Positions 19,781-29,134 of a stretch of 64,000 nucleotides of DNA are shown piece after piece (position 1 is the first letter of the stretch; the number at the start of each line of letters is the position of its first letter). The notes under the pieces were generated by a model. The model saw only the letters and a program-made list of their open reading frames with translations. It was not told where the DNA came from and searched no databases. The DNA comes from Sphingomonas sp. 67-36. GTDB taxonomy: Bacteria; Pseudomonadota; Alphaproteobacteria; Sphingomonadales; Sphingomonadaceae. The stretch spans positions 213,178 through 277,177 of the forward strand of contig MKSU01000016.1 of the NCBI GenBank assembly GCA_001897375.1. Reading direction: 5' to 3'. The translations under genes and the position numbers were made by a program.

Positions 19781-22186
19781 ATGGCATCGATCGGACGCAG
19801 GGCGGGATTGATCACCGCAGTCGCCGCATTGCTGGCGACGAGCGCCTTGGCGCAGAGCGCGCCGCCGCCCGCGCCACAGAAAATCGATCGCACCGTGCTG
19901 CCGATCGCCGAGCCGGAGCGGCCGCATCTGACCACGCTCGACGTACGCAACGCCGTCGCGCCGGCGCCGGTAACGCCGGTGCGAGCGCCGGCGGGGGCAC
20001 CAAACATCGTGGTGATCCTGATCGACGACATGGGCTTCGGCCAGTCGAGCGCGTTCGGCGGCCCGATCCACATGCCGGCGCTCGAACAACTCGCCGCGCA
20101 GGGCGACCGCTACAATAATTTCCACACTACCGCGCTCTGCTCCCCAACGCGCGCCGCGCTGTTGACCGGGCGCAACCATCACAATGTCGAGACCGGCTCG
20201 ATCATGGAAAGCGCCACGGTGTTCCCCGGTGACACCGGGCGGCAGCCTGCCAGCGCCGCGCCGATCGCCGAGGTGCTGCGCCTCAACGGCTATGCCACTG
20301 GCGCGTTCGGCAAATGGCACCAGACCCCGGCAGCCGACGTCAGCGCGGTCGGCCCGTTCGATCGCTGGCCGACGCGGTCGGGCTTCGACAAATTCTACGG
20401 CTTCGTCGCCGGCGAGACCAACCAATGGTCGCCGACCGTCTATGACGGCACCACGCATATCGAGACGCCGCGCACACCCGGCTATCATTTCCTGACCGAC
20501 ATGACCGATCAGTCGATCGCCTGGCTGCGCTCGATCTCCGCGCTGGCGCCAGACAAGCCGTTCTTCCTCTATTACGCGCCCGGCGCGACCCATGCGCCGC
20601 ACCATGTCTCGCCCGAATGGAGCAACCGCTATCGCGGCAAGTTCGACGCCGGCTGGGACGCGATGCGCGAGGAGACGCTCAAGCGGCAGATCGCGATGGG
20701 CGTGGTGCCCAAGGGCACGAAGCTCGCGCCGCGTCCGGAGGATATCCGCGCGTGGAACACGCTGTCGCCCGACGAGAAAAGGCTGTTCGCGCGACAGATG
20801 GAGGTGTTCGCCGGCCTCGCCGAAATGACCGACCACGAGGCAGGGCGGCTGATCGACACGCTCAAGCAGCTCGGCCGCTTCGACAACACGCTGATCTTCT
20901 ATGTCGTCGGCGACAATGGTGCGAGCGCCGAGGGCGGCGCGAACGGCCGCGCCAACGAGAACACCTATTTCAACGGCGTCCCCGAAACGGTGGCAGACCA
21001 GTTGAAGGTGATCGACCAGCTCGGCGGGCCGATGACCTACAATCATTACGCTTCGGGCTGGGCGTTCGCGGGCGACGCGCCGTTCAGTTGGACCAAGCAG
21101 GTGGCGTCCGATTTCGGCGGCACGCGCAACGGGCTGGTAGTGTCGTGGCCGGGCCATCTCGGCACGCCGGGGCTGCGGACGCAATTTCATCACGTCATCG
21201 ATATCGCGCCGACCATGCTCGAAGCCGCCGGGCTGCCCGCCCCAGTCAGCGTCGACGGGGTCAAGCAGATGCCGATCGACGGGATCAGCATGGAATACAG
21301 CTTCGCCGATCCGAAGGCGGCCGATCGCCGCACCGAGCAATATTTCGAGATATTCGGTAACCGCGCGCTGTATCAGGACGGCTGGCTGGCGCGCACGATC
21401 CATTTCGAGCCGTGGGCGGCGAAACCGCGCGCGCCGCTCGACAAGGACGTGTGGGAACTGTTCGACACGCGCCGCGACTTCAGCCTCGCGCACGATGTCG
21501 CCGCGCAATATCCCGAGCGGCTGAAGGCGATGCAGCAGGAATTCCTCAAAGAGGCGGTCAAATATCATGTCCTGCCGCTCGACGACCGGCGGCTGGAGCG
21601 GCTCAACGCGGCGCTGGTCGGCCGCCCCGACCTGATGGCCGGACGCACCAGCCTGACGGTCTATCCGGGCATGACCGCGATGAACGAGAACACGTTCATC
21701 AACGTCAAGGACCGCTCGTTCGCGATCACCGCCGATCTGGCGGCGAAGGAGGGCGGCGCGGCCAATGGCGCGATCCTGGCGCAGGGCGGCAGGTTCGGCG
21801 GCTGGACGCTCTATCTGAAGGACGGCAAGCCGGCCTTCACCTATAATTTCCTCAACATGCGGCGCTTCACCATCGCCGCGCCGGACGCGTTGCCGGCGGG
21901 CGACGTCAAGCTGCGCTTCGAGTTCGCCTATGACGGCGGCAAGCCCGGCGCGGGCGGCACCGGCCGGTTGCTCGCCAACGGCAAATTGCTCGTCGAAGGG
22001 CGCATCGACATGACGCAGCCGATCATGTTCTCGGCCGACGACGGCGCGGATGTCGGCACCGACTCCGGGACCCCGGTGATCGAGGATTACGGCGCCGCCG
22101 GCCCGCGCTTCACCGGCACGATCCGCGCGGTGATGATCGATGTCGCGCCGCTGATGCAGGCCGCGCCGCCGCCTGCCGCGCACTGA
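19781..22186 (+). CDS. Arylsulfatase, cysteine-type, exported
   Basis: An 801-residue sulfatase that would hydrolyse an organic sulfate ester in the periplasm. A signal peptide (residues 1-24, ending ATSALAQ) precedes the metal-binding IDDMGFG (D82, D83) and the sulfatase motif CSPTRAALLTGR, where C120 is the residue converted to formylglycine. Further family features include the GKWH motif and DNGASAEGG. It is longer than the classical Pseudomonas enzyme; the last 200 or so residues form an extra beta-rich domain. The ribosome site AAGGGG stands 8 bases before the ATG. It is followed by cupin and SDR genes on the same strand. The formylglycine-generating enzyme at 11,288-12,253 is its likely activator. 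Confidence 0.94.
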   Translation: MASIGRRAGLITAVAALLATSALAQSAPPPAPQKIDRTVLPIAEPERPHLTTLDVRNAVAPAPVTPVRAPAGAPNIVVILIDDMGFGQSSAFGGPIHMPALEQLAAQGDRYNNFHTTALCSPTRAALLTGRNHHNVETGSIMESATVFPGDTGRQPASAAPIAEVLRLNGYATGAFGKWHQTPAADVSAVGPFDRWPTRSGFDKFYGFVAGETNQWSPTVYDGTTHIETPRTPGYHFLTDMTDQSIAWLRSISALAPDKPFFLYYAPGATHAPHHVSPEWSNRYRGKFDAGWDAMREETLKRQIAMGVVPKGTKLAPRPEDIRAWNTLSPDEKRLFARQMEVFAGLAEMTDHEAGRLIDTLKQLGRFDNTLIFYVVGDNGASAEGGANGRANENTYFNGVPETVADQLKVIDQLGGPMTYNHYASGWAFAGDAPFSWTKQVASDFGGTRNGLVVSWPGHLGTPGLRTQFHHVIDIAPTMLEAAGLPAPVSVDGVKQMPIDGISMEYSFADPKAADRRTEQYFEIFGNRALYQDGWLARTIHFEPWAAKPRAPLDKDVWELFDTRRDFSLAHDVAAQYPERLKAMQQEFLKEAVKYHVLPLDDRRLERLNAALVGRPDLMAGRTSLTVYPGMTAMNENTFINVKDRSFAITADLAAKEGGAANGAILAQGGRFGGWTLYLKDGKPAFTYNFLNMRRFTIAAPDALPAGDVKLRFEFAYDGGKPGAGGTGRLLANGKLLVEGRIDMTQPIMFSADDGADVGTDSGTPVIEDYGAAGPRFTGTIRAVMIDVAPLMQAAPPPAAH

Positions 22187-22208
22187 CGATTTCAAGGAGA
22201 GAGATATC

Positions 22209-22694
22209 ATGACGACTATGAACTTCGAACAAGTGAACACCGCGTTGATCGACCACGAGGCGCTGCCCTGGGTGCCGTTCACGCCCTATACGCCGGACGT
22301 ACATGTCAAGCTGCTCAAGGCCGATCCGGTGCGCGGTGAGACGATCACCTTGCTCAAGGTGCCGGCTTCGATGGAACTGCCGCGCCACCATCATAGCGGG
22401 ACGGTGATCGTGTACACGATCGCGGGCGCATGGCGCTACAAGGAGCATGACTGGGTCGCCCGGCCGGGCAGCGTGGTGTTCGAGACGGCGGCCACCTCCC
22501 ATACGCCGGTCGCGGTCGAGGGGCATGGCGACGAGGTGATCACGCTCAACATCACGATGGGCGATCTGCTCTATACCGACGATGCCGGGCAGGTCATCGC
22601 GATCGAGAACTGGCGCTCTCTGGTCGATCGCTACCTTGCCTATTGCGCGGCGCAGGGGATCACGCCGCACGACGTTACCAGCTTCGCCGGCTGA
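22209..22694 (+). CDS. Cupin protein, 2,4'-dihydroxyacetophenone dioxygenase family
   Basis: A 161-residue single-domain cupin. The metal motif is visible as LPRHHHSGTVIVYTIAGAWRY with a later histidine in TSHTPVAVEG. Its overall form resembles the ChrR-like cupins annotated as 2,4'-dihydroxyacetophenone dioxygenases, which cleave the C-C bond between a carbonyl and a hydroxymethyl group. Family members differ widely in activity, so oxygenase function is only likely. AAGGAGAG precedes the ATG, 22 bases after the sulfatase stop, so the two are co-transcribed. Confidence 0.8.
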   Translation: MTTMNFEQVNTALIDHEALPWVPFTPYTPDVHVKLLKADPVRGETITLLKVPASMELPRHHHSGTVIVYTIAGAWRYKEHDWVARPGSVVFETAATSHTPVAVEGHGDEVITLNITMGDLLYTDDAGQVIAIENWRSLVDRYLAYCAAQGITPHDVTSFAG

Positions 22695-22700
22695 CGCATC

Positions 22701-23540
22701 GTGCGTTTCGATCTTGCCGGGCGCCGCGTCCTGATCACGGGCGCGGCGTCGGGGATCGGCCTCGCCTGCGCCGAGGCGTTTGCCGCAAAGGGAGCGCGGC
22801 TGATCCTGTCCGACATCGACGGCAATGCGCTGGCGCGGGTCGCCGGGCGGCTCGGCGCGATCGTGGCGCGGCCTTGCGACATTTCCTCGGAAGCCGAGGT
22901 GATGGCGTTCGCGACCGAGGTGAAGTTGGCGGCGGGCGGCATCGACGTGCTGATCAACAATGCCGGGATCGGCTATCTGGGCGCGTTCGAGGATACCTCG
23001 CCCGCGGCGTGGCGGCGGGTGTTCGACATCAATGTGATGGGAATGGTGCTGATGATCCGCGCCTTTCTGCCGGGGATGCGGAGTGCCGACACCCGCGCGG
23101 CGATCGTCAATATCGCCTCCACGGCGGGCTTCGCGCCCGCGGCCTGCATGGCGGCTTATGCCGCGTCGAAGCACGCGGTGGTCGGGCTGTCCGAAGTGCT
23201 GGCGATGGAGCTGGACGGGACGCCGATCGGCGTGACGATCGTCGCCCCCGGCATCGTCAACACCAATATCGTCAAGGCGCGGGGCAATATCGCGCCGCAG
23301 ATCGGCGAGGATCAGATCGCGCGCCTGCAAGCCTATTATGACGCCAGGGGATGCGGTGCGGAGGTGATCGCGCGCGACATTGTGCGCGGGGTGGAGCGCG
23401 GGGCTTCGATGATCCGTTCGGGGCCCTATGCCGCGCTGCTGTGCGGGATGATGCGCGTGTCGCGGCGGCTCACGCGACGCCTGTCGATCGCCAGCTCGCA
23501 GCAGATCGGCTTTCTCGGCCCCCGGCGCGCGGCCGGTTGA
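22701..23540 (+). CDS. SDR family NAD(P)-dependent oxidoreductase
   Basis: A 279-residue classical short-chain dehydrogenase with TGAASGIG at residues 14-21, NNAG after strand 4, an active-site serine (NIASTAG) and YAASK. The C-terminus is longer than the minimal family and basic. The start is GTG at 22701, six bases after the cupin stop, which implies translational coupling. In context it probably oxidises or reduces an alcohol/ketone made by the sulfatase or cupin steps; this is inference. Confidence 0.9.
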   Translation: MRFDLAGRRVLITGAASGIGLACAEAFAAKGARLILSDIDGNALARVAGRLGAIVARPCDISSEAEVMAFATEVKLAAGGIDVLINNAGIGYLGAFEDTSPAAWRRVFDINVMGMVLMIRAFLPGMRSADTRAAIVNIASTAGFAPAACMAAYAASKHAVVGLSEVLAMELDGTPIGVTIVAPGIVNTNIVKARGNIAPQIGEDQIARLQAYYDARGCGAEVIARDIVRGVERGASMIRSGPYAALLCGMMRVSRRLTRRLSIASSQQIGFLGPRRAAG

Positions 23541-23553
23541 AGCGCTTCACCCG

Positions 23554-24195
23554 CTATGCGCGCTGCCCGTCTTCCTGCCGGGGAAGGAGGATGGCGACAT
23601 GCTCCCGCAGACGTTCCAGGCATTGCGCAGAAGTCATCGCATCGTCGCCGAGCCAGAGGAAGAACAGCCCGTTGACGGCGTTGAAGACGAGCCGCGCCAG
23701 CGCCTCCGCTGCTACGCCGTCCTGAAAAGCGCGCCGCTCCTCAAGTTCCAGCAGCAGGTCGAGGATTTCGCGCTGCACCGTCTTGTCGATATCGTCATAG
23801 ATTTGGCCGGCCAGCGTCGTTCGGCCGGAGGAAATGGCGTGGGCGGTGACGAGCCGGCTCTCCTGCCGGGACCCGCCCGTGAAGATATGCGTCAGCATTT
23901 CCAGCAATTGCATCAGGCGATGCTGGGGGTCTTCGCCTTCGGTCGCCTTCAGCCCGGCAAGGCCGGCGGCGAGCTGGGTTCTCGCTTCGACCGACAGCAA
24001 GGCCGCCAGAATGTCGATCTTGGCCGGAAAGACGTTGTAGACCGTTCGCAGCGCGGACTTCGACGCCTTGGCGATCTCGGCGACGGTCGTGGCTTCGAAG
24101 CCCTGCCGGTCGAACAAAGTTCGCGCCGCGGTCAGCAGCTTGCGCCGGCGCTTTTCATTATTCTCCTCGCGTCGCGACATCGTTTCGACCCGCAT
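23554..24195 (-). CDS. TetR family transcriptional regulator
   Basis: A 213-residue repressor: N-terminal helix-turn-helix (about 15-60: LLTAARTLFDRQGFEATTVAEIAKASKS...) with a helical ligand domain behind it. Start is uncertain between ATG at 24195 and ATG at 24180. It is divergent from the Block B TonB receptor gene, and the region between them holds strong inverted repeats (24,259-24,307) that are its probable operators. It likely represses the receptor-hydrolase-amine oxidase operon and its own gene until a ligand binds. Confidence 0.92.
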   Translation of the reverse strand: MRVETMSRREENNEKRRRKLLTAARTLFDRQGFEATTVAEIAKASKSALRTVYNVFPAKIDILAALLSVEARTQLAAGLAGLKATEGEDPQHRLMQLLEMLTHIFTGGSRQESRLVTAHAISSGRTTLAGQIYDDIDKTVQREILDLLLELEERRAFQDGVAAEALARLVFNAVNGLFFLWLGDDAMTSAQCLERLREHVAILLPRQEDGQRA

Positions 24196-24258
24196 TCCCT
24201 TTTCCGTTCATCCGTTTGGCTAGGCCGGTTTCATGCGCCCTGCCAAGGCCGTATAAAA

Positions 24259-24307
24259 TTATTGCACGCCATGCAATATTCTGACAAACATGCACGGCGT
24301 GCAATAA
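24259..24307. promoter_or_regulatory. Inverted repeats, probable TetR operators
   Basis: TTATTGCACGCC at 24,259-24,270 is repeated as its exact reverse complement at 24,296-24,307. The left arm also forms a shorter palindrome (TATTGCA at 24,260-24,266 with TGCAATA at 24,272-24,278). They sit midway between the tetR and receptor starts. Confidence 0.75.
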
Positions 24308-24355
24308 TCGACTCGGGGCGTCAATCCGGGCTGACGTGAATTGGGAGGGGAAACC

Positions 24356-26731
24356 ATGCGGAAGTTCATTCTTCGTCCGGTCATGCTGGCCATTCTCGGC
24401 GCGGCCGCTGTGCCGTTTCATGCGCAGGAAGCGCTGGCGCAGGATGCGCAGGCGGCGCAGCCCGTGCTGCCGGACATCGTCGTCACCGCGCAGAAGCGCG
24501 AGCAGTCTCTGCAAAACGTTCCGATCGCCGTTTCGGCGCTGAGCGGTGCGGACCTGCGCAATTCGGGCGTGGTCGGGATGCAGGCGGTGGCGGCGCTCGT
24601 GCCTTCGCTGGCGGTCGTCCAGACGGACAGCATGATCGCGCAGAGCTATCGCCTGCGCGGGATCGGCTCGGACGCCAATATCCCGACATTCGAACCGGAT
24701 GTCGGCCTGTTCATCGATGGCGTCTACATGCCGCGATCGGGCCTCGGCGTCGACGATCTGGTCGATGTCGCGCGGCTCGAAGTGCTGAAGGGGCCGCAAT
24801 CCACCCTCTACGGCAAGAACGTGACGGCGGGCGTCGTCAACATCGTCACCGAGGGGCCATCGCATTCGTTCGAAGGGCATGTCGACGCCAGCCTTTCGAC
24901 TCTCCACGGGGGAAGCGATGCGCTCGTCGGGCGGCTGGCCGGCTCGATCTCGGGGCCTCTGTCGGATGCCGCCCGCTTCCGGATTTCCGGCGTGTGGTAC
25001 GATCAGGGCGCGACGACGCGCAATCTGATCGCGAGCGCGGGCAACACCAACGACATGAAGCGCTATGTCGTGCGCGGTCAGCTGGAGATCGATCTCGCCG
25101 CGCGGACGCACCTGCTGCTGACGGCCGCGCGCGCCAAGGTGTATGACACGCGCGGCATCGATCCCGAACTGTATCTCGGCCCTGTCGCATCGTATCTCGA
25201 CGCGGCGCTGGGGCCGTCGTTCGGCGTCAAGCCCTGCCCGGACAACAACCCGAGCGACCGCATCATCTGCACCGACTCCCCGGCCCGCGCGTCGAGCGAG
25301 AACAACATATTGTCGGCAACGCTGACCTCCAGCCTTGGCAGCAACACGCTGACGGCGATCACCGCGTGGTCGAATTACAAGTCGCTCAGCATCGAGGGCG
25401 ATATCGACCAGTTGCAACTGCCCGTCGCCGCCCAGAACGACCTGCAGACCGGCAAGACGTTCACGCAGGAGGTGCGGCTCGCCTCTCCGAGCGGCGGCCG
25501 CCTGGAGTGGATGGCCGGCGGCTATTATCTGCACAGCAGTTTCGAACGGGGGGATCGCGGCCGCACGCCGGAATTCACTCTCCTGCCGGCAGCCGCCTAT
25601 ATTCCGCTCGACGCCAGCCTGCCCGACACGGTCGTCCTGGGGCAGAACGGCGATCTCGGCTTCCTCGATTCCCGCGCCAGCTCGGATTATGGCGCGGTCT
25701 TCGGCCAGACGACCCTCAAGGTCGCGAGCGGCCTGTCGCTCACAGCCGGCCTCAGATGGCAGACGGAAACCAAGAAAGCGTCGATAAACAACACATTCGA
25801 CGTGGCGCCCAACCCGGCGCTGATCGGCACCGACTACGAATATGTCAACCTGATCACGGCGGTCCTCTCGTCGCCGGCCGGCAACGGCGACTATCGTCAC
25901 CATACCGATGGTTTCACCTGGACGCTGACCGCCGACTACAAGCCCAGCAACGACGTGATGCTCTATGCCACCTGGGCGCGCGGCAGCAAATCGGGCGGGT
26001 TCAACATCGGCTTCGGCAGCGCGCCCAGCGACGCGCGGCCGTTCGGCGACGAGAAGGTCGACAATTACGAGGCCGGCGCCAAGTTCGATTTCGCCGGGAA
26101 GCGCGGCCGCGTCGCACTCGCGGCTTTCCACACCGTCTATGACAATTATCAGAATGCCGGCTTCATCGGCCTCCAGTTCCTGGTCAACAATGCGAAAAAG
26201 GTCACGGTGGACGGCGTCGAGGCCGATGGCAGTTTCGCCGTCGCCAGGGGGCTGACCTTTAACGCCGGCGCGACCTGGCTCGACGCGCGGTACGACAATT
26301 ATCTGGGGGGTGCCTGCTATTTCGGGCGCGCGCCGGACAGCCTGCCGGTCGACGGCGTGTTCACCGCCTGCGACCTGTCGGGCAGCCAGCTTCCCTATAC
26401 GGCGCGCTTCAAGGCCACTGCGGGTCTCGATTTCGAGCGGTCGACCGGCTTCGGCGCGATCTATGGCCGCCTCGACGGCAGCTGGTCGTCGCGGGTGCTG
26501 ACCGACGCCACGCTCGATCCGAGCCATGTGCAGAAACCCTATGCGCTGGTGAACATGCGGGTAGGCGCGCGCTTCGGCGAAGGGTTCGACCTGTCGGTGT
26601 GGTCGAACAACCTGTTCAACCACACCGTCATTCTGGTCGACGGCACGCACAACCTGATCACCGACGGATCCTTCCAGCGCTACCTTGGCGCGCCGCGCGA
26701 AATCGGCGTGACCTTGCGCAAGACCTTCTGA
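24356..26731 (+). CDS. TonB-dependent outer-membrane receptor (Block B)
   Basis: A 791-residue receptor: signal peptide of about 28 residues ending EALAQ, TonB-box-like DIVVTAQKREQSLQNVPIAV, plug domain with LEVLKGPQSTLYGKN, barrel, and C-terminal phenylalanine (LRKTF). GGGAGGGG at 24,343-24,350 sets the ATG at 24356. It opens a rightward operon that continues, 10 bases later, into an exported hydrolase and a flavin amine oxidase. It probably imports the substrate of those enzymes. It is controlled from the divergent TetR region. Confidence 0.93.
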   Translation: MRKFILRPVMLAILGAAAVPFHAQEALAQDAQAAQPVLPDIVVTAQKREQSLQNVPIAVSALSGADLRNSGVVGMQAVAALVPSLAVVQTDSMIAQSYRLRGIGSDANIPTFEPDVGLFIDGVYMPRSGLGVDDLVDVARLEVLKGPQSTLYGKNVTAGVVNIVTEGPSHSFEGHVDASLSTLHGGSDALVGRLAGSISGPLSDAARFRISGVWYDQGATTRNLIASAGNTNDMKRYVVRGQLEIDLAARTHLLLTAARAKVYDTRGIDPELYLGPVASYLDAALGPSFGVKPCPDNNPSDRIICTDSPARASSENNILSATLTSSLGSNTLTAITAWSNYKSLSIEGDIDQLQLPVAAQNDLQTGKTFTQEVRLASPSGGRLEWMAGGYYLHSSFERGDRGRTPEFTLLPAAAYIPLDASLPDTVVLGQNGDLGFLDSRASSDYGAVFGQTTLKVASGLSLTAGLRWQTETKKASINNTFDVAPNPALIGTDYEYVNLITAVLSSPAGNGDYRHHTDGFTWTLTADYKPSNDVMLYATWARGSKSGGFNIGFGSAPSDARPFGDEKVDNYEAGAKFDFAGKRGRVALAAFHTVYDNYQNAGFIGLQFLVNNAKKVTVDGVEADGSFAVARGLTFNAGATWLDARYDNYLGGACYFGRAPDSLPVDGVFTACDLSGSQLPYTARFKATAGLDFERSTGFGAIYGRLDGSWSSRVLTDATLDPSHVQKPYALVNMRVGARFGEGFDLSVWSNNLFNHTVILVDGTHNLITDGSFQRYLGAPREIGVTLRKTF

Positions 26732-26741
26732 GGAGATCGAC

Positions 26742-27701
26742 ATGAAGATGATGGTCCGCCTGGCGGCGCGTCTCGCCTGCCTGTTGCTTCCGATTCTGCT
26801 GGGCGCGGCTCCGGCTGTGGCGAAGGATAGCTATCAGACGGTCAACGGCCTGAACTATTTCGTCCGCGATAGCGGCGGGAACGGCGATCCGGTGCTGATG
26901 CTGCACGGTCAGCCGGACGATTGCACGGTCTGGGACGCGCAGGTCGCGGCGCTGAGCAAGGCGGGCTATCGCGTCCTGTGCCCCGATCTGGTCGGTTATG
27001 GGAAAACCGACAAGCCCGAAGCGCTCGATCGCTATCGGACGGCCTCGGTTGCTGCCGATCTCGACAAGATGCTCGATCAATTGGGGATACGCCAGCCCGT
27101 CCATGTCGTCGCGCATGATTGGGGCGTCGCGGTGGCCAACGATCTTTATTACGGCTTTCCGGGACGCGTCCGCTCGCTCGCGCTGTTCGCGGTCGGGCAT
27201 CCGGCGGAATACGGCAAGGAATCGCTGACCTTCGAAAACAGCCGCTGGAACTGGTTCATATTGCTGCAGGGGCATCCCGGCGCGGCGGAATTGTACCGGG
27301 CGAACAACGGCGCGTTCATGCGCGAAGCCTCGCTGCGATCGCATCCGCGCCGCGAGGCCGTCATCGCCCGCCTCCTCCAGCCCGGCGGCGTCGAGGCGAT
27401 GCTGCGCTGGGATCAGGCCAATCCCGTCATCAACTTTTACATCGCGGCCAATAATGGCGAGCTTCAGACACTGCCCAAATATGCCGTCCCGGTGCTGGGC
27501 ATAGCCGCCACGGGCGACGAATATCTGTGGCCGTCGCAGATGAAGAACACCCGCAACTGGGTCAGCGGGCGGTTCGAATATATGGAAATCAAGGGCGGCA
27601 CGCATTGGATGATGATCGACCATGCCGCCGAGGTGTCGGCGCGGCTGGTCGCCTGGCTCGCCAGCCAGCCCCCGCTCGCCGCAGGAAAGGACACGAAATG
27701 A
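26742..27701 (+). CDS. Exported alpha/beta hydrolase, epoxide hydrolase/haloalkane dehalogenase-like
   Basis: A 319-residue alpha/beta hydrolase with a signal peptide (about 1-27, ending APAVAK). The nucleophile elbow is AHDWG, so the nucleophile is aspartate (D126), and the oxyanion motif is HGQP (55-58). An aspartate nucleophile plus HGxP is the mark of epoxide hydrolases and haloalkane dehalogenases rather than esterases. A C-terminal GGTHWMMIDH supplies the catalytic histidine. It is co-transcribed with the receptor (10-base gap, GAGGAG ribosome site) and overlaps the amine oxidase start as ATGA. A periplasmic place of action is predicted, which is less usual for this family. Confidence 0.88.
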   Translation: MKMMVRLAARLACLLLPILLGAAPAVAKDSYQTVNGLNYFVRDSGGNGDPVLMLHGQPDDCTVWDAQVAALSKAGYRVLCPDLVGYGKTDKPEALDRYRTASVAADLDKMLDQLGIRQPVHVVAHDWGVAVANDLYYGFPGRVRSLALFAVGHPAEYGKESLTFENSRWNWFILLQGHPGAAELYRANNGAFMREASLRSHPRREAVIARLLQPGGVEAMLRWDQANPVINFYIAANNGELQTLPKYAVPVLGIAATGDEYLWPSQMKNTRNWVSGRFEYMEIKGGTHWMMIDHAAEVSARLVAWLASQPPLAAGKDTK

Positions 27702-29134
27702 CGATGGATCGCCGCGCCTTCGCGCGCATGGGGGCGTTCGGCGCCGCTTCGCTCGCTGCCGCGCCGCTGCTGTCCGGGTGCGCACGCAGCACCGGCGACG
27801 CGCTCGATGTGCTGATCGTCGGCGGCGGCTTGTCGGGCCTTGCCGCCGGGTGGGAATTGCACAAGGGCGGGTTCAGGGACTTCAAGGTGATCGAGGCGCG
27901 CGACCGTGTGGGCGGGCGCACCCTGAACCAGACGGTGAACGGCGCGCCGGTGGAATCCGGCGCGACCTGGGTCGGGCCGGGCCAGACCGCGATCTACGAC
28001 CTGTGCCGCGAACTCGGCATCGGCACCTTCCACGCCCATTGGACGGGCGACGCGCAGCTTGTCGAAGGCGGCGTGGTGCATCGGCTGTCGGGCGATCTGG
28101 GGCCGCCGATCCAGAACCCGGCGCTGCTCGCCAAACTGGAGGCGCTGGCGAAGACGGTGCCGGTCGAAGCGCCGTGGACCGCGCCGAACGCGGCCGCTCT
28201 CGATGCCAGGACCTTCGGCCAGTTCCTGCTCGACGAGGGGATGCCGCGCGAGGAATTCCACGTCTTCAACCTGTTCGCCGCCCAGACCTTCGGTGCGCGG
28301 CCGGACCAGCTCTCGTTGCTGTTCGTGCTGCATTATATCCATGCCGCGGGCAGCTACACCTTGCTCGAAAGCATGGATGGCGGCGCGCAGCAGGACCGGA
28401 TCGTCGGCGGATCGCAGGCGCCGTCGCTGGCGCTGCGCGAGCGGCTGGGCGATGCCGTGCGGCTGGCCAGCCCGGTGACGAAGATCAGCAACTGGAACGG
28501 CGGCGGCCCAGTGCGGATCGAGACGGCCGATGGCGTGATCAAGGCGCGGCGCGTGATCCTTGCGCTCAGCCCGTCGCAGGCGGCGGAGATCGCGTTCGAT
28601 CCGCCGCTGCCGCCGGAGCGCCAGGCGATCCTGGACGGCTGGCCGCGCGGCGGGTCCGGCTTCACCATGCATTTCGGCTATCGCAAGCCGTTTTGGCGCG
28701 ATGCCGGCCTGTCCGGCCTCGCGGTGGAACTGCTTGGCGATATCTCGATGCTGATCGCCGATCTTTCGCCGCCCGACGGCTCGACCGGGATCATCAAGAC
28801 GCTGGGACTGGCCGGGATCGGCGGCCCGCCCGAGGCGCGCAAGGAAGCGGCGCTCAGGACGCTGGTCAAATGCTTCGGCCCGGAAGCCGCGACGCCCACC
28901 GAATGGGTGTTCCAGGACTGGTCGAAGGAGCGTTATACGCGCGGCTGCGTCTCGCCGATCGGGCCCGGTTTCCTCAGCAAGGTCAAGGTCGGTCTCGGCG
29001 CGCCCACCGGCGCGCTGCATTGGGCGGGGACTGAGACCTCGACGATCTGGATGGGCTATATGGACGGCGCGGTGCGCGCCGGCCGCCGCGCCGCGATCGA
29101 GGCGCTGGGCATGCTGGCGGGAGGCGGCGCATGA
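27698..29134 (+). CDS. Flavin monoamine oxidase family protein, Tat-type lipoprotein
   Basis: A 478-residue FAD enzyme of the monoamine oxidase family, which oxidises amines (C-N bond) to imines. The N-terminus MTMDRRAFARMG carries a twin-arginine motif, and LLSGC gives a lipobox (C28), so it should be exported folded, with its FAD, and lipid-anchored. The dinucleotide motif is VGGGLSG (41-47), followed by EARDRVGGRT; the C-terminal FAD site is HWAGTETSTIWMGYMDGAV. No SGGC-type cysteine for covalent FAD is seen at that site. ATG 27698 follows GGAAAGGA and overlaps the hydrolase stop. A membrane protein and a lipoprotein cytochrome c follow with overlaps, which suggests the flavin is reoxidised by cytochrome, as for NicA2. 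Confidence 0.9.
   Translation: MTMDRRAFARMGAFGAASLAAAPLLSGCARSTGDALDVLIVGGGLSGLAAGWELHKGGFRDFKVIEARDRVGGRTLNQTVNGAPVESGATWVGPGQTAIYDLCRELGIGTFHAHWTGDAQLVEGGVVHRLSGDLGPPIQNPALLAKLEALAKTVPVEAPWTAPNAAALDARTFGQFLLDEGMPREEFHVFNLFAAQTFGARPDQLSLLFVLHYIHAAGSYTLLESMDGGAQQDRIVGGSQAPSLALRERLGDAVRLASPVTKISNWNGGGPVRIETADGVIKARRVILALSPSQAAEIAFDPPLPPERQAILDGWPRGGSGFTMHFGYRKPFWRDAGLSGLAVELLGDISMLIADLSPPDGSTGIIKTLGLAGIGGPPEARKEAALRTLVKCFGPEAATPTEWVFQDWSKERYTRGCVSPIGPGFLSKVKVGLGAPTGALHWAGTETSTIWMGYMDGAVRAGRRAAIEALGMLAGGGA

Noticed and set aside
19718..22282. An 854-codon open frame opposite the sulfatase gene
   Set aside because: It mirrors the sulfatase coding frame, has no family features and arises from high-GC codon bias; the sense gene has a signal peptide, motifs and a ribosome site.
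24158..26743. An 861-codon open frame opposite the Block B receptor
   Set aside because: It is the antisense shadow of the receptor and runs through the tetR operator region; the sense frame has all receptor motifs.
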